Shown piece by piece: positions 28,116 to 37,506 of a stretch of DNA of 64,000 bases. The stretch's first letter is position 1, and each line of letters starts with the position of its first letter. This DNA is from Planctomycetota bacterium (lineage in GTDB: Bacteria; Planctomycetota; Phycisphaerae; UBA1845). The notes under the pieces are model-generated. The model saw nothing but the letters and a program-made list of their open reading frames with translations. It did no database searches and had not been told where the DNA came from. The translations under genes were made by a program, and so were the position numbers. Where the stretch lies: assembly GCA_030616775.1 (NCBI GenBank), contig JAUWWQ010000013.1:26993-90992 (forward strand), read 5' to 3'.

Positions 28116-29026
28116 ACGAAGCGCCGGGTGAACCACTATCGCAGGCCGGAACGCGCCCGGCAGGCTTCGTCGAGCCCACGCACGAGCGGGCCGTCTCCGC
28201 ACTGAAAGCAATAGAGGCCAATCGCATCACCGACGCCGAGAAACACATCGCTGCCATCCCTGACTCGCCTTTGATTGATCGGGCGTGGAAGTCGCTCTTA
28301 CGCGGGCTCACATCCGTCCAGCAAGCTGATTTTGCAGGGGCTGAAGTGCTATTGCTGCGAGCTTGTTCCGTGGGTCTTATAGCCGGCCTGGGGAAGCGAG
28401 AAAACGTAGATCCGGACGCGCTGCGGCTTTGTGCTTTGGCGCTTCACCACGCAGGACGACTGTACCGCCGGCAGGATCGGCCCAAGGATGCCTTTCACGC
28501 TCACCTCGCCGCCCATCATCTGCGTCAACAACATGGCTCGCTCGACGAATTGTGGGAGATTGCGGTCGAACTCGGTCTGGATGCTGACGTGGATAGGCGT
28601 TACCAGGAAGCCCAGAAATGGCACCGGACAGCCATCGACATTGCCGAGAAAACGTCAGAGGAACCGGCGCGCAGGCAGGCGGTCGCCTGGAGCAATCTGG
28701 CGGTGTCTTACGCGGATGGCGGGCGGTACGATGAAGCGGTGTCAGCCGCTCGAACGGCCCGTGACTGGTGGCGACAACACGACATCGGGGCCGCCAGTGC
28801 AGCCCAGGCCGACCTCAAGCTCGGTGGCATCCTGCTCAAGCAGGGTGAGGCTCTGCACGAGCGCGGCGATCCGAATGCAAAGTTCCCGCTCGATGAAGCG
28901 ATCAAGTGGCTTGCTGCAGCCCACGAGGCATTGCAGGCATTCGGCCCGGACGATGCCGTCGATGCCCAGCTCTGCCTCGAACAGCAGGATTTCGCCCAGC
29001 GACTCCTCGCCTCGCTCGATCCTTAG
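28112..29026 (+). CDS. TPR-like helical protein, 304 aa
   Basis: GTG at 28112 overlaps the TGA of the TlpA-like gene, indicating a coupled pair. The sequence is helical with TPR-type pairs (HHAGRLYRRQDRPKDAFHAH; AVSYADGGRYDEAVSAARTA; ALQAFGPDDAVDAQLCLEQQ). No signal peptide, membrane helix or catalytic motif is visible, so it is probably a cytoplasmic scaffold. Function not known. Confidence 0.65.
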   Translation: MNEAPGEPLSQAGTRPAGFVEPTHERAVSALKAIEANRITDAEKHIAAIPDSPLIDRAWKSLLRGLTSVQQADFAGAEVLLLRACSVGLIAGLGKRENVDPDALRLCALALHHAGRLYRRQDRPKDAFHAHLAAHHLRQQHGSLDELWEIAVELGLDADVDRRYQEAQKWHRTAIDIAEKTSEEPARRQAVAWSNLAVSYADGGRYDEAVSAARTARDWWRQHDIGAASAAQADLKLGGILLKQGEALHERGDPNAKFPLDEAIKWLAAAHEALQAFGPDDAVDAQLCLEQQDFAQRLLASLDP

Positions 29027-29116
29027 GGATCTCCGTCCTGCAACCGCGATCCAGGGTCGTTCTGAGCTCGACCTTCCGGTACACTCCCCGACAACTTGTA
29101 TGAGGAGTCAGTGACC

Positions 29117-30658
29117 GTGCCGTATCAAGATTTGCAGACGTTTATTGGGGATCTCGAGGCTCGTGGCCAGCTCAAGCGGATCGCCGCTGAGGTTGACCCG
29201 GTCCTGGAGATCTCGGCCATTGCCGATCGGGTGAGCAAGCTGCCGGCTGCAGGTGACGTCGAGCCGCCGGTGACTGATCCGGTTCATGGGCGATACGGCG
29301 GGCATGCGCTTCTGTTCGAGAATGTCAAGGGCTCAAACATCCCCGTGGCGATCAACTTGTTCGGCAGCTATGAGCGCATGCGCTTGGCGCTGGGCGTAGC
29401 GAGTTTCGACGAGCTGGCCGAGCGCGTGCAGCAGCTTGTCAAACCAGACATGCCCACAACGCTGATCGACAAGATCAAGAAGCTCCCACAGCTCGCCAGG
29501 CTGGCGGGATTCGCGCCCAAGGTGGTCAAGCGAGGCAGGTGTCAAGACATTGTCCACACCGACGACGCCAGTCTCCTGGACCTGCCGATCATCCAGTGCT
29601 GGCCCCACGACGGCCGGCCGGGCTGCGGCGGCAAACCGCCCGACGACACTACAGGCACCGGACGCTACATCACCTTCGCGGGCATCCACACGAATGATCC
29701 TGACAGCGGGACGATCAACGTCGGCATGTATCGCGTGCAAGTCTTTGACAAGAGGCTCGCAGCCCTTCACTGGCACGTGCACCACGACGGGGCCCGCAAC
29801 TTTCGCAAGTATAAGAGCCGTGGCGAAAAGATGCCTGTGGCGATCGTGTTTGGCGCGGAGCCGGTGTTAACGTACGCAGCCACCTGCCCCCTGCCGCCCG
29901 ATGTCAGCGAGCTGCTCTTCGCAGGCTTCTTGAATGATGGTGGTATTGAGCTGGTCCCGTGCAAGACGATTCCCATGGAGGTACCAGCCAATGCCGAGAT
30001 CGTCATTGAAGGATGGGTCGACCCCGAGCATACTCTCGTAGAGGGGCCGTTCGGTGACCACACCGGTTTTTATTCGTCGGCTGACCGCTACCCGGCACTT
30101 CACGTCACTGCAATCACGCACCGTGAGAATCCGGTCTTTCCTGCAACCATTGTAGGTTTCCCACCGCAGGAGGATTACTACCTGGGCAAAGCCACCGAGC
30201 GTATCTTCCTGCCGCTGCTGCAGGTGCTCATTCCGGAGATCATCGACTATCACCTGCCCATGTTCGGGGCCTTCCATAATTGCGTCTTTGTGAAGATCCG
30301 CAAGGAATACCCCCTGCAGGCCCGCAAGGTAATCAGCAGCCTTTTTGGTGCCGGGCAGATGATGTTTTCAAAGATGATCATCGTTGTCGACGAGCACGTA
30401 AACGTCCACGACGAGCAGGACGTTCTGTTCCGCATGGGAGCGAACGTCGACTGGCGGCGCGATACCGTCATCGTGGAGGGACCTTGCGACATCCTCGACC
30501 ACGCCGCACCCTACTGCGGTACCGGTGCCAAGATAGGCATTGACGCGACCCGCAAGATTCCCGGCGAAGGTGTGATCCGCGACTGGCCCGAAGAATTGAA
30601 GATGAGCGACGAGATCATCGAGCGAGTCGAACGCCGCTGGGCGGAATACGGATTGTGA
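29117..30658 (+). CDS. UbiD-family (prenylated-FMN) decarboxylase, 513 aa
   Basis: GTG at 29117 lies 9 nt after GAGGAG and gives VPYQDLQTFIGDLEARGQLK, matching the family's usual start; GTG at 29111 and TTG at 29096 are alternatives. The prFMN-binding region is complete: GRYITFAGIHTNDPDSGTIN, MYRVQVFDKR, HHDGARNF and the Glu motif LVEGPFGDHTGFYS, then VGFPPQEDYYLGKATERIFL. UbiD enzymes reversibly decarboxylate aromatic or alpha,beta-unsaturated acids and need prFMN from a UbiX partner. No ubiX is in the window. The substrate (ubiquinone/menaquinone precursor versus other aromatic acid) cannot be told. It is convergent with the acyl-CoA synthetase gene. Confidence 0.92.
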   Translation: MPYQDLQTFIGDLEARGQLKRIAAEVDPVLEISAIADRVSKLPAAGDVEPPVTDPVHGRYGGHALLFENVKGSNIPVAINLFGSYERMRLALGVASFDELAERVQQLVKPDMPTTLIDKIKKLPQLARLAGFAPKVVKRGRCQDIVHTDDASLLDLPIIQCWPHDGRPGCGGKPPDDTTGTGRYITFAGIHTNDPDSGTINVGMYRVQVFDKRLAALHWHVHHDGARNFRKYKSRGEKMPVAIVFGAEPVLTYAATCPLPPDVSELLFAGFLNDGGIELVPCKTIPMEVPANAEIVIEGWVDPEHTLVEGPFGDHTGFYSSADRYPALHVTAITHRENPVFPATIVGFPPQEDYYLGKATERIFLPLLQVLIPEIIDYHLPMFGAFHNCVFVKIRKEYPLQARKVISSLFGAGQMMFSKMIIVVDEHVNVHDEQDVLFRMGANVDWRRDTVIVEGPCDILDHAAPYCGTGAKIGIDATRKIPGEGVIRDWPEELKMSDEIIERVERRWAEYGL

Positions 30659-30725
30659 CGGAGATTTGTTTGCCCTACCTGCGGTGTCAGTGTCGTGGCG
30701 ATGCGTTGCTGACTGGTAGCCGCAC

Positions 30726-32810
30726 TCAGATGATCACTCGAACGTCGGCGGCCTTGGTCCCCTGCTCAAACGCGAAAAGCGGGTTTATGTCCAGCTCGCG
30801 GATTTCCGGGTTATCGAGCAGCATTTGCGAGACGCGCTGGATGATCTCGATCAGGGCAGCCAGATCGACGCCGGCCTGACCGCGCACGCCAGTCAGTAAC
30901 TTATAAACCCGTAGTGATTCGATCATCTCCCGGGCCTCGCATTCGGTGACCGGGGTGATCCTGAAGCTCACGTCCTTGAGCACTTCGACGAAGATGCCGC
31001 CCAGGCCGAACATGACCACGTACCCGAGCCCCTCGACGGCCTTGGCCCCGACGATCACTTCATGCCCGCCGTGCAACTGTTCCTGCACCAGAAACCTCAA
31101 CCCTGGCGAATCGGCGAACCTGTCGGAGAACCGCTCGGCATGCTCTCGCAGTGAATCGGGATCGCGGATATCGAGAACCACACCGCCGCTCTCTGTCTTG
31201 TGCACGACAGTCTCGGCGTCAACCTTGAGGGCGACCGGATAGCCGATCTGCTCTACAGCGGTGAGGCATTCCTTGGCGTTGGGCACGGATAGGTGTCTCG
31301 CCACGGGGATGCCGTAGCAGGTCAACAGGTCGTATGCTAATGCGGCCGGCAAAACGTGCAGTCCCGCCTCTGCAGCTTCCTTTAGCAGTGATCGCGCTCG
31401 TGAGGCGTTCGCATCAGTGAATGAAACGGGAGCTTCGGAAGGCCGTTTGAGCAGAGCGGCGTATCGCCCCATCGATGCCAGTACCTTGGCACCCGTCTCC
31501 GGCATGTCATAGGTCGGAACACCGCTGTCACGGATAACCTCGAGGGTCTTAGCCCAACCCTTCTTTTCGGTCATGACAGTGGCCACGATGGGTTTTTGCG
31601 ACCGGCGATTGGCGTCAGCAATCTCGCGGGCCACGCCCAGCGTATCCACGAAGAACGGTGTCACGAAGTTCAAGAAGATCGCGTCGATACCGTCATCGTC
31701 TATCAACGCGCTCATGGCCGCGGCGAAGTGTTCCGGACCGGCCGTGGCCAGAACATCTATCGGATTGTTGATCGACGCTTCCGGATAGAGCTTCTCTCGC
31801 AAGAGGGTCTCGGCCTTCTTCGACAGCGGCGGCATGACCATACCGGCCTCGATCAGCTCGTCGGTGGCAATAATCGCCGGTCCGCCGGTGTTGGCGATCA
31901 TGCCCACACGATTACCCGCCGGGACCGGCTGCGATGCGAAACCGATGGCCGATTGGCAGAGCTCCTCGATGTTGCGAAAGGCGACGATTCCGGCCTTATC
32001 GAAGACCAGTTCAACGGCCGTGTCCTGCTTTATCATACCACCGGTGTGCGATGACACGGCCTTGGCTCCCTCGGCGGTTCGACCCACTTTCATGCCCAGG
32101 ATCGGGTTTCGGCGTGCGACGTGCTTCGCTGCCTCCAAAAACGCTCGTGGATCCGGCAGGCTCTCGATGTGCACGACGATAACCTTGGTCTGCTCGTCCT
32201 CGCCGAAGTGGCGGATGATCTCGGGAATCGACACGTCGCATGCGTTGCCGTTGCTTGCATATTGCCGTACTCCGACGCCGAGTTCCGTGATCCTTTGGTG
32301 GATCACCTCACCCACGCCGCCGCTTTGAGCCACGATCGAGATATGGCCGGGCATCGGCCGGGTGAACGTGAAGTTGCAGTATGCCCGCACCGCCGGATCG
32401 GTGTTGATGATCCCCTGACAATTCGGACCGAACACGCGAATACCCGTCTTCTTGGCCACCGCGAGGAGCTGATCTTCCAATGCCACCCCTTTGTCACCGA
32501 TCTCGCTAAAGCCGGCCGTGTTGACGATCACCGCCTTAACTCCCTTTTTGGCACAGTCTTCGACACAGGCTGGAACGAGTGTGTTCTTAATGACGATGTG
32601 GGCGACATCGACGGGATCGGGCGTATCAAGAATCGATGGAAAGGCCGTAAGCCCGCGAATCTCCCCGCCCTTGGGGTTGACCGGGTAGATCGGCCCGAGG
32701 TAGCCGAATTCCAGCAGGTTCTCGATAATGCGGTAGCCAATGGTCAGCTCCCGATTGGAAGCACCCACCACCGCCACCGCCCGCGGCGAAAACAACGCAT
32801 CAAGTGCCAT
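30726..32810 (-). CDS. ADP-forming acetate/acyl-CoA synthetase, fused alpha-beta, 694 aa
   Basis: Start at 32810 (MALDALFSPRAVAVVGASN) has GGGAG 8 nt upstream; the in-frame extension to 33086 lacks family similarity. Order: CoA-binding Rossmann domain (AVAVVGASN, YPVNPKGGEI), succinyl-CoA-ligase-like domain (RVFGPNCQGIIN), the phospho-His segment AVSSHTGGMIKQD, a second ligase subdomain (GNRVGMIANTGGPAIIATDE), then an ATP-grasp beta part (LLTCYGIPVARHL, GYPVALKVDAETVVHKTESG). Such enzymes convert acyl-CoA, ADP and Pi to acid, CoA and ATP, conserving energy in fermentation of pyruvate or 2-oxoacids. The acyl preference is unknown. The 380 bp upstream (32811-33191) shows no gene. Confidence 0.92.
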   Translation of the reverse strand: MALDALFSPRAVAVVGASNRELTIGYRIIENLLEFGYLGPIYPVNPKGGEIRGLTAFPSILDTPDPVDVAHIVIKNTLVPACVEDCAKKGVKAVIVNTAGFSEIGDKGVALEDQLLAVAKKTGIRVFGPNCQGIINTDPAVRAYCNFTFTRPMPGHISIVAQSGGVGEVIHQRITELGVGVRQYASNGNACDVSIPEIIRHFGEDEQTKVIVVHIESLPDPRAFLEAAKHVARRNPILGMKVGRTAEGAKAVSSHTGGMIKQDTAVELVFDKAGIVAFRNIEELCQSAIGFASQPVPAGNRVGMIANTGGPAIIATDELIEAGMVMPPLSKKAETLLREKLYPEASINNPIDVLATAGPEHFAAAMSALIDDDGIDAIFLNFVTPFFVDTLGVAREIADANRRSQKPIVATVMTEKKGWAKTLEVIRDSGVPTYDMPETGAKVLASMGRYAALLKRPSEAPVSFTDANASRARSLLKEAAEAGLHVLPAALAYDLLTCYGIPVARHLSVPNAKECLTAVEQIGYPVALKVDAETVVHKTESGGVVLDIRDPDSLREHAERFSDRFADSPGLRFLVQEQLHGGHEVIVGAKAVEGLGYVVMFGLGGIFVEVLKDVSFRITPVTECEAREMIESLRVYKLLTGVRGQAGVDLAALIEIIQRVSQMLLDNPEIRELDINPLFAFEQGTKAADVRVII

Positions 32811-33191
32811 AGTCTGATCTCCCTTCCGGGCCTTCGCAGCATGCCGGGAAACGAATGACCTTGCACGCGGGATGCCATCGTATCCCGAAAGGGCGGTTCC
32901 GCACAGCGGCCTCAATTTGACCGCTTGACGCTCTTCGGAGGTGCGATGAGAATGCCCGAGCGGGCATGAAGCTCCAACGAGCTCGGCGGGATTCCCTGCG
33001 CGGTGGGATTCCGAGGCCGAGGAGCCGGCTAGGATTGGCTGGGCGAGCAGGCGGGTCGAAACCCCTGACGGAATCGTTCCAACCATAAGAACTAACGTAT
33101 CTGGATGTTGTGGCAGTCCAACACAGCCTGGGCTGCCGGCATGATAGTTGCAGACAAAGGCGCATGTTCGGATGAACTAAGGAGACGCGGT

Positions 33192-34271
33192 ATGAATCTT
33201 CCTGTCAGGTTTCGACACGTGTTACTGGTGCCTCTGGCGGTCAGCATCATTCTTGCGGCCGGCTGCCCTGCTACTGACGGCGGTGGACCCTCCGACGGTA
33301 ACGAGAATGTCAACGACAACGGTGACGAAAACGTTAACGACAACGGAAACGAGAACGTCAACGACAACATCGATGACAACGCAAACGAGAACGACAACGG
33401 GACCGGCGATGATGGCGACACGAGTCAGTTGGGCGAATGGGCGAACGCCTTGGGCACCTATCTCTTCGTAGGCAACTGCCCGGGAAGCGGTGGCTGGGTG
33501 ACACTGGTGCAGGTCGGCCCCACGCTCGTCCTCCAAGGCCTGGAAGAAAACCCTGACATATCGCTGACTCTTGACGGTTCCACGGCCACCGCCGGCGACG
33601 TTGTGGCGTTCACCATCGGCGGCCACGATCTCACCATGGTACTCGAGGGCGGCCTCATCGCGTTCGACCTGGTCCAGTACGAGTTGGGCGGCTTCTGTGA
33701 CGCAATCATGACACCGTTGGATCGTGACTGTTTCCAGTCCACTGGGCGGGGAACGGTCACCCTGGATGTTGAGGACACGGACTGCGCCAACGGTATTGAG
33801 CTGGATTTGGCCTCCGCCGGATTCGATACGGCCGTGGTTGAGCTGGACCCGGCGCCTTACACGACCGGCACCGACATCCAGACGGAGCTGGTACAACTCG
33901 AACTGGCCGCCGACCTGGGTGGAACGTTCGGACAGGTCGTCATCCGAGAACGCGACGACAAGCAGTCGACGGGGAAGATCGAGAACGTGGTCGCCGATGA
34001 CAACGGTGACTTCGTGAGCGGAGACAGCTTCTTTGACGTCTTCATCGAGGTGGAAATAGCAGGCATGGGCCTTTTGTTGGACACGGCCGACACGCCGTTC
34101 CGGCTGGACGCCGGCACGATCATGGAGTTGCCACCGCTCAGCAGCGACTACTTGCCGCCGCCCTCCTCCCCCCCGGTTGAGCTGTACATGGTGGGAACCT
34201 CGACGCAGGTCGGGTGGTTCTGCCATGCCCAGCACACACCGACGGAGGTCGTTCCCTGCGACGAGCCATGA
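33192..34271 (+). CDS. Lipoprotein with Asn/Asp-rich linker, 359 aa
   Basis: ATG at 33192 has AAGGAG upstream and starts a lipoprotein signal (VLLVPLAVSIILAAGC, Cys25). Residues about 35-75 are low complexity, with repeats of NENVNDNG and NDN units; the DNA repeats in step (aacgacaac words at 33310-33375). The rest is beta-rich and acidic (GNCPGSGGWVTLVQVGPTLV; TVTLDVEDTDCANGIELDLA) with four or five Cys. Asn/Asp-rich spacers after the lipobox are a recurrent feature of planctomycete surface lipoproteins. The folded domain was not recognised. Confidence 0.75.
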   Translation: MNLPVRFRHVLLVPLAVSIILAAGCPATDGGGPSDGNENVNDNGDENVNDNGNENVNDNIDDNANENDNGTGDDGDTSQLGEWANALGTYLFVGNCPGSGGWVTLVQVGPTLVLQGLEENPDISLTLDGSTATAGDVVAFTIGGHDLTMVLEGGLIAFDLVQYELGGFCDAIMTPLDRDCFQSTGRGTVTLDVEDTDCANGIELDLASAGFDTAVVELDPAPYTTGTDIQTELVQLELAADLGGTFGQVVIRERDDKQSTGKIENVVADDNGDFVSGDSFFDVFIEVEIAGMGLLLDTADTPFRLDAGTIMELPPLSSDYLPPPSSPPVELYMVGTSTQVGWFCHAQHTPTEVVPCDEP

Positions 34272-34444
34272 ACAGGTAGCAGCCAAGGAAGGGGATGGGT
34301 AGAGCTAAGCACGGCGCAACCCGCTGGGGAACGACTCGCGCAGCAGACCTCACGGGCTTACGTGTTTTAAGCACCCCGTATAGGGAACTTACGTGCCGTT
34401 CGCTGCTTGGGATCCTCACGTTGCAGAGGGACTCCAGATTGCAG

Positions 34445-34464
34445 CCCAGCGATTCATCGCTGGG
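34445..34464. terminator. Perfect hairpin between convergent genes
   Basis: CCCAGCGAT and ATCGCTGGG form a 9-bp stem with a 2-nt loop, in the 237-bp gap between the lipoprotein gene (+) and the EF-G-like gene (-). On the plus strand it is followed by GAAACG, with no T-run. The position suits a bidirectional terminator. Nothing else stands out in the gap. Confidence 0.45.
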
Positions 34465-34508
34465 AAACGTAGAGGGCAGAACGCTCCGGTCCGGTCAAAT
34501 CACGTGTG

Positions 34509-36536
34509 TCATCCGGCTGCGGCTTCGTGTTCCTTTTTGTGCTGGTCGACGATCTGTTGTTGGACGTTGGCCGGAACGATCTCGTAGTGCGAGAACTCCA
34601 TCGAGTAGCTGCCCTCGCCACCGGTTATACTCGAGATCCGGGAGTTGTAATCCGACAACTCAGCCAGCGGGACGACGGCACGGATCAGGGCCATGTGCCC
34701 GGGCAACATGTCTTGCCCTTGTGGGCGACCGCGTCGTGAGGCCAGGTCACCCTGAATATCGCCGACATTGTCCGCCGGCACGGTCACTTCAACGTTTACG
34801 ATGGGCTCCAGAAGGACGGGCTTGGCCTTCATGAAAGCAACTTTGAACACCCCGCGGCCGGCGATCTGAAAAGCGATGTCCTTACTGTCCACCGGGTGGG
34901 TCTTGCCGTCGATCAGTTCGACTTTCAGATCGGTGACGGGGTAACCGGCCAGCACTCCCTCGACCATCTGGGCTCGTACGCCCTTGTCGACGCTGGGCCT
35001 GTATCCCTGGTCGATGGCGCCGCCGAATATCTTGTCGATAAACTCATAGCCTTCGCCCCGCTCGGCCGGCAGCATGTTGATAATGACCCGGGCGAACTGT
35101 CCGGCGCCGCCGGTTTGCTTCTTGTGGGTGTACTCGATGTTACGGGCTGAGCCGGTGATCGTCTCCCGATAGGGAATCTTCGGAGCTTTGGTGTCCACCT
35201 CGAGTTTGTATTGTTTGGCCATTCGCGCAAGGTAGGTGCGCAGTTGCATCTCACCCATTCCGCGTACCACCAGCTCACCGCCCGTGCCGCGTTCCGACTT
35301 GAAGCACGGATCCTCCTCCATAAATCGTTTCAGAGCGCCGCCGATCTTGTCCTCGTCCCCCCGAGCCTTGGACTGCAGGGCCAGAGAGAACATCGGCTGC
35401 GGGAACGTAGGCATGGCAATTGTGCCGCCCTTCTCAGAAAAGAGGACGTCACCGATGTCGAAGTCCAGCTTGGCCAGCGTAATGATGTCGCCGGCCACAC
35501 CGGCTTCGAGTTCACCGTGCTCGGCGCCGAGCGATCGCATGACCTGTCCGGGCCGCGCGCCTTTGGTCATCCCAACGATCTTGAGGGCCATGTCCGAGGC
35601 GAGCTTGCCGGAATGAACCCGAATCGCCAGATACTTGATGTTACTCCTGGGATCGGTGGTGATTTTGAACACCTGACCGATGAAGGGTCCGTCCTGGGTC
35701 GGCTCGATTTCTCTTTCGGCCTCACCATCGACCAGCGTGCGTCTCTTGCCAGTCACCGGCGAGGGGCACATGAATTCCAGAGCATCCAGGAATTCCGTGA
35801 TACCGACGTCACCTCGCGAGTTGGTGAACAGTATGGGGACCAGTTCACTCTGGGCGACGGCCTTGGCGGCAGCGTCTCGAGCCTCCTGATCGGACATTTC
35901 GCCACCGAGGTACTTCTCCATCAGTTCTTCATCAGTACCGACCACCGTTTCGATCAGGGCCGTGTGCGCCTTGCCGACATCGGAGAAATCGGCCTCTCCC
36001 GATTCGTTGACGAAGCAGTCGACGACCTCCTTGCCGCCCGAGGCCGGGAGATTCGCCGGCACGCACTGGGAGCCGAAGGTCTCCTGAATCTGCGCAACGA
36101 GCGCGGGTAGGTCGATGTTGGATGCGTCAATGTGGTTGACAACGATCCAAACGCCCAGCCCGTACTCGCGGGCCCGCTCCATCATCTTTCGCGTATTCAC
36201 TTGAATACCGGCACTGGCTGAGATGACGACCACCGCGCACTCAACACCTGCCATGGCCGCAATGCCCGGTCCACAGAACGCGGGCGTGCCGGGCGTGTCA
36301 ATGATGTTGACATGCATTCCCTTATGCGTGAGGTAGCACAGGGCCGAGTCGAGCGAGGACAGCTTCTCCTTCTCCTCATCGGAGTAGTCAAGAATCGAGG
36401 TCTTCTCTGGTACGTTCCCGAGGCGGTTGGTCGTGCCGGCTTTGAACAGCAGCGCTTCAGCGAGCGAGGTCTTGCCGGACCCGCCGTGGCCAACCAGGGC
36501 GATGTTCCGATAACGATCAACTTCTAAGAGAGCCAT
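34509..36536 (-). CDS. EF-G-like translational GTPase (EF-G2-type), 675 aa
   Basis: G1 is GHGGSGKT (residues about 17-24) rather than the AHIDAGKT of canonical EF-G, and G3 is DTPG. G4 is NHID where NKxD is expected. Switch I reads SILDYSDEEKEKLSSLDSA and lacks the usual RGITI. Domains II-V are complete (GQVFKITTDPRSNIKYLAIR; DIGDVLFSEKGG; GGAGQFARVIINM; HKKEHEAAAG at the end). This pattern matches the EF-G2 group, which are paralogues with uncertain roles, rather than the housekeeping fusA product. GDP/GTP specificity is worth questioning because of NHID. No str-operon genes are nearby. Confidence 0.88.
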   Translation of the reverse strand: MALLEVDRYRNIALVGHGGSGKTSLAEALLFKAGTTNRLGNVPEKTSILDYSDEEKEKLSSLDSALCYLTHKGMHVNIIDTPGTPAFCGPGIAAMAGVECAVVVISASAGIQVNTRKMMERAREYGLGVWIVVNHIDASNIDLPALVAQIQETFGSQCVPANLPASGGKEVVDCFVNESGEADFSDVGKAHTALIETVVGTDEELMEKYLGGEMSDQEARDAAAKAVAQSELVPILFTNSRGDVGITEFLDALEFMCPSPVTGKRRTLVDGEAEREIEPTQDGPFIGQVFKITTDPRSNIKYLAIRVHSGKLASDMALKIVGMTKGARPGQVMRSLGAEHGELEAGVAGDIITLAKLDFDIGDVLFSEKGGTIAMPTFPQPMFSLALQSKARGDEDKIGGALKRFMEEDPCFKSERGTGGELVVRGMGEMQLRTYLARMAKQYKLEVDTKAPKIPYRETITGSARNIEYTHKKQTGGAGQFARVIINMLPAERGEGYEFIDKIFGGAIDQGYRPSVDKGVRAQMVEGVLAGYPVTDLKVELIDGKTHPVDSKDIAFQIAGRGVFKVAFMKAKPVLLEPIVNVEVTVPADNVGDIQGDLASRRGRPQGQDMLPGHMALIRAVVPLAELSDYNSRISSITGGEGSYSMEFSHYEIVPANVQQQIVDQHKKEHEAAAG

Positions 36537-36646
36537 CGGTCACTCCTATGACGAACAGCGGTCTTTGCGGCCGCGCCTGTGACATCTCATGCGAGGATGG
36601 GCCCGCCGGGGTCATTTCGCGGAGTTGAGATGCCAAACACTCCGCA

Positions 36647-36660
36647 CCGGCTGAAGCCGG
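36647..36660. repeat. CCGGCTgaAGCCGG palindrome within a 337-bp gap (36537-36873)
   Basis: The 6-bp arms and GA loop follow the same GGCT-GA-AGCC plan as CGCGGGCT-GA-AGCCCGCG at 53248-53265, suggesting a small dispersed palindrome family. The rest of the gap is divergent upstream sequence between the EF-G-like gene and the sigma factor; no clear promoter was seen. Confidence 0.5.
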
Positions 36661-36873
36661 CGGCACAAAGGCCGCGGCCCGATCCCTGGCTGAAAGTTCC
36701 CGGCATGCGCAGGAGTCCGCATGTTAACGGAACTCTCCCGTCAGCCAAAGCCTGACCAGAGGGATTTTCCGAATCCGGGCGGTTTCCGAGCACCGCCAAT
36801 CCAGATAGGGGCCAGGACCGCTGGGGCGGCGCCGGCGTCGCGTGCGCGCTGTCACAGGCTACAATAGCCTGGC

Positions 36874-37506
36874 ATGAACTCGGATTCTGGCGCTAACGCA
36901 GAGCCGGTCCGCGCGTCACAATCTCCGGTTGTGAGCTCGGTTACGCCGAGCCCGCACACGCTGCGGGGACCGCTCGATGGGCCCCCTCGCGGAAGGGATC
37001 ATGTGGATCACGTTTGGATCGCACGTCTCATCGAACGTGAGGGGCCCGGGATCCTGCGGATGTTGTGGCGGTTGCTCGGACGTGAGCAAGACGTGATGGA
37101 CGCCTATCAGGACTGTTTCTGCAAGCTGGCCGCCCGTGAACATGGCCGGGACCTTGCCAACGCAAGGGCGTATGCATACCGGACGGCAGCGAACATCGCC
37201 ATCGAAATGCTGCGGGTCCGGAAACGTCGGACCGCCCACTGGCCGGCCATCGTGGTCCAACGGACCGACGCCCAAACGGGCGACAGGGGCGAAGGGGATA
37301 CGGAGGGACACTTCGAGCGGCTGCGCGATGCCATCGGGCAACTGCCTGCCCACCTGCACAATGTCGTGGTATTGCGGGACTTGAGCCGCATGCCGTACAA
37401 GGAGGTTGGCCGCACTCTCGGGATCGACCCGGCGACGGCCCGGGTGTACCGGAGGCACGCGGTGGTCAAACTGGCAGAGCTCCTCAGCGAAGGGGACGCA
37501 TCGTGA
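36874..37506 (+). CDS. ECF-type RNA polymerase sigma factor, 210 aa
   Basis: After a Ser/Pro-rich leader of about 40 residues, sigma region 2 appears (LRMLWRLLGREQDVMDAYQD, then LANARAYAYRTAANIAIEML), followed by sigma region 4 (LPAHLHNVVVLRDLSRMPYK, VGRTLGIDPATARVYRRHAV). The order and spacing fit an extracytoplasmic-function sigma factor. The next gene encodes its likely anti-sigma factor and overlaps by 4 nt (GTGA), and aspartate carbamoyltransferase is chained behind. The promoters it recognises are unknown. Confidence 0.9.
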   Translation: MNSDSGANAEPVRASQSPVVSSVTPSPHTLRGPLDGPPRGRDHVDHVWIARLIEREGPGILRMLWRLLGREQDVMDAYQDCFCKLAAREHGRDLANARAYAYRTAANIAIEMLRVRKRRTAHWPAIVVQRTDAQTGDRGEGDTEGHFERLRDAIGQLPAHLHNVVVLRDLSRMPYKEVGRTLGIDPATARVYRRHAVVKLAELLSEGDAS

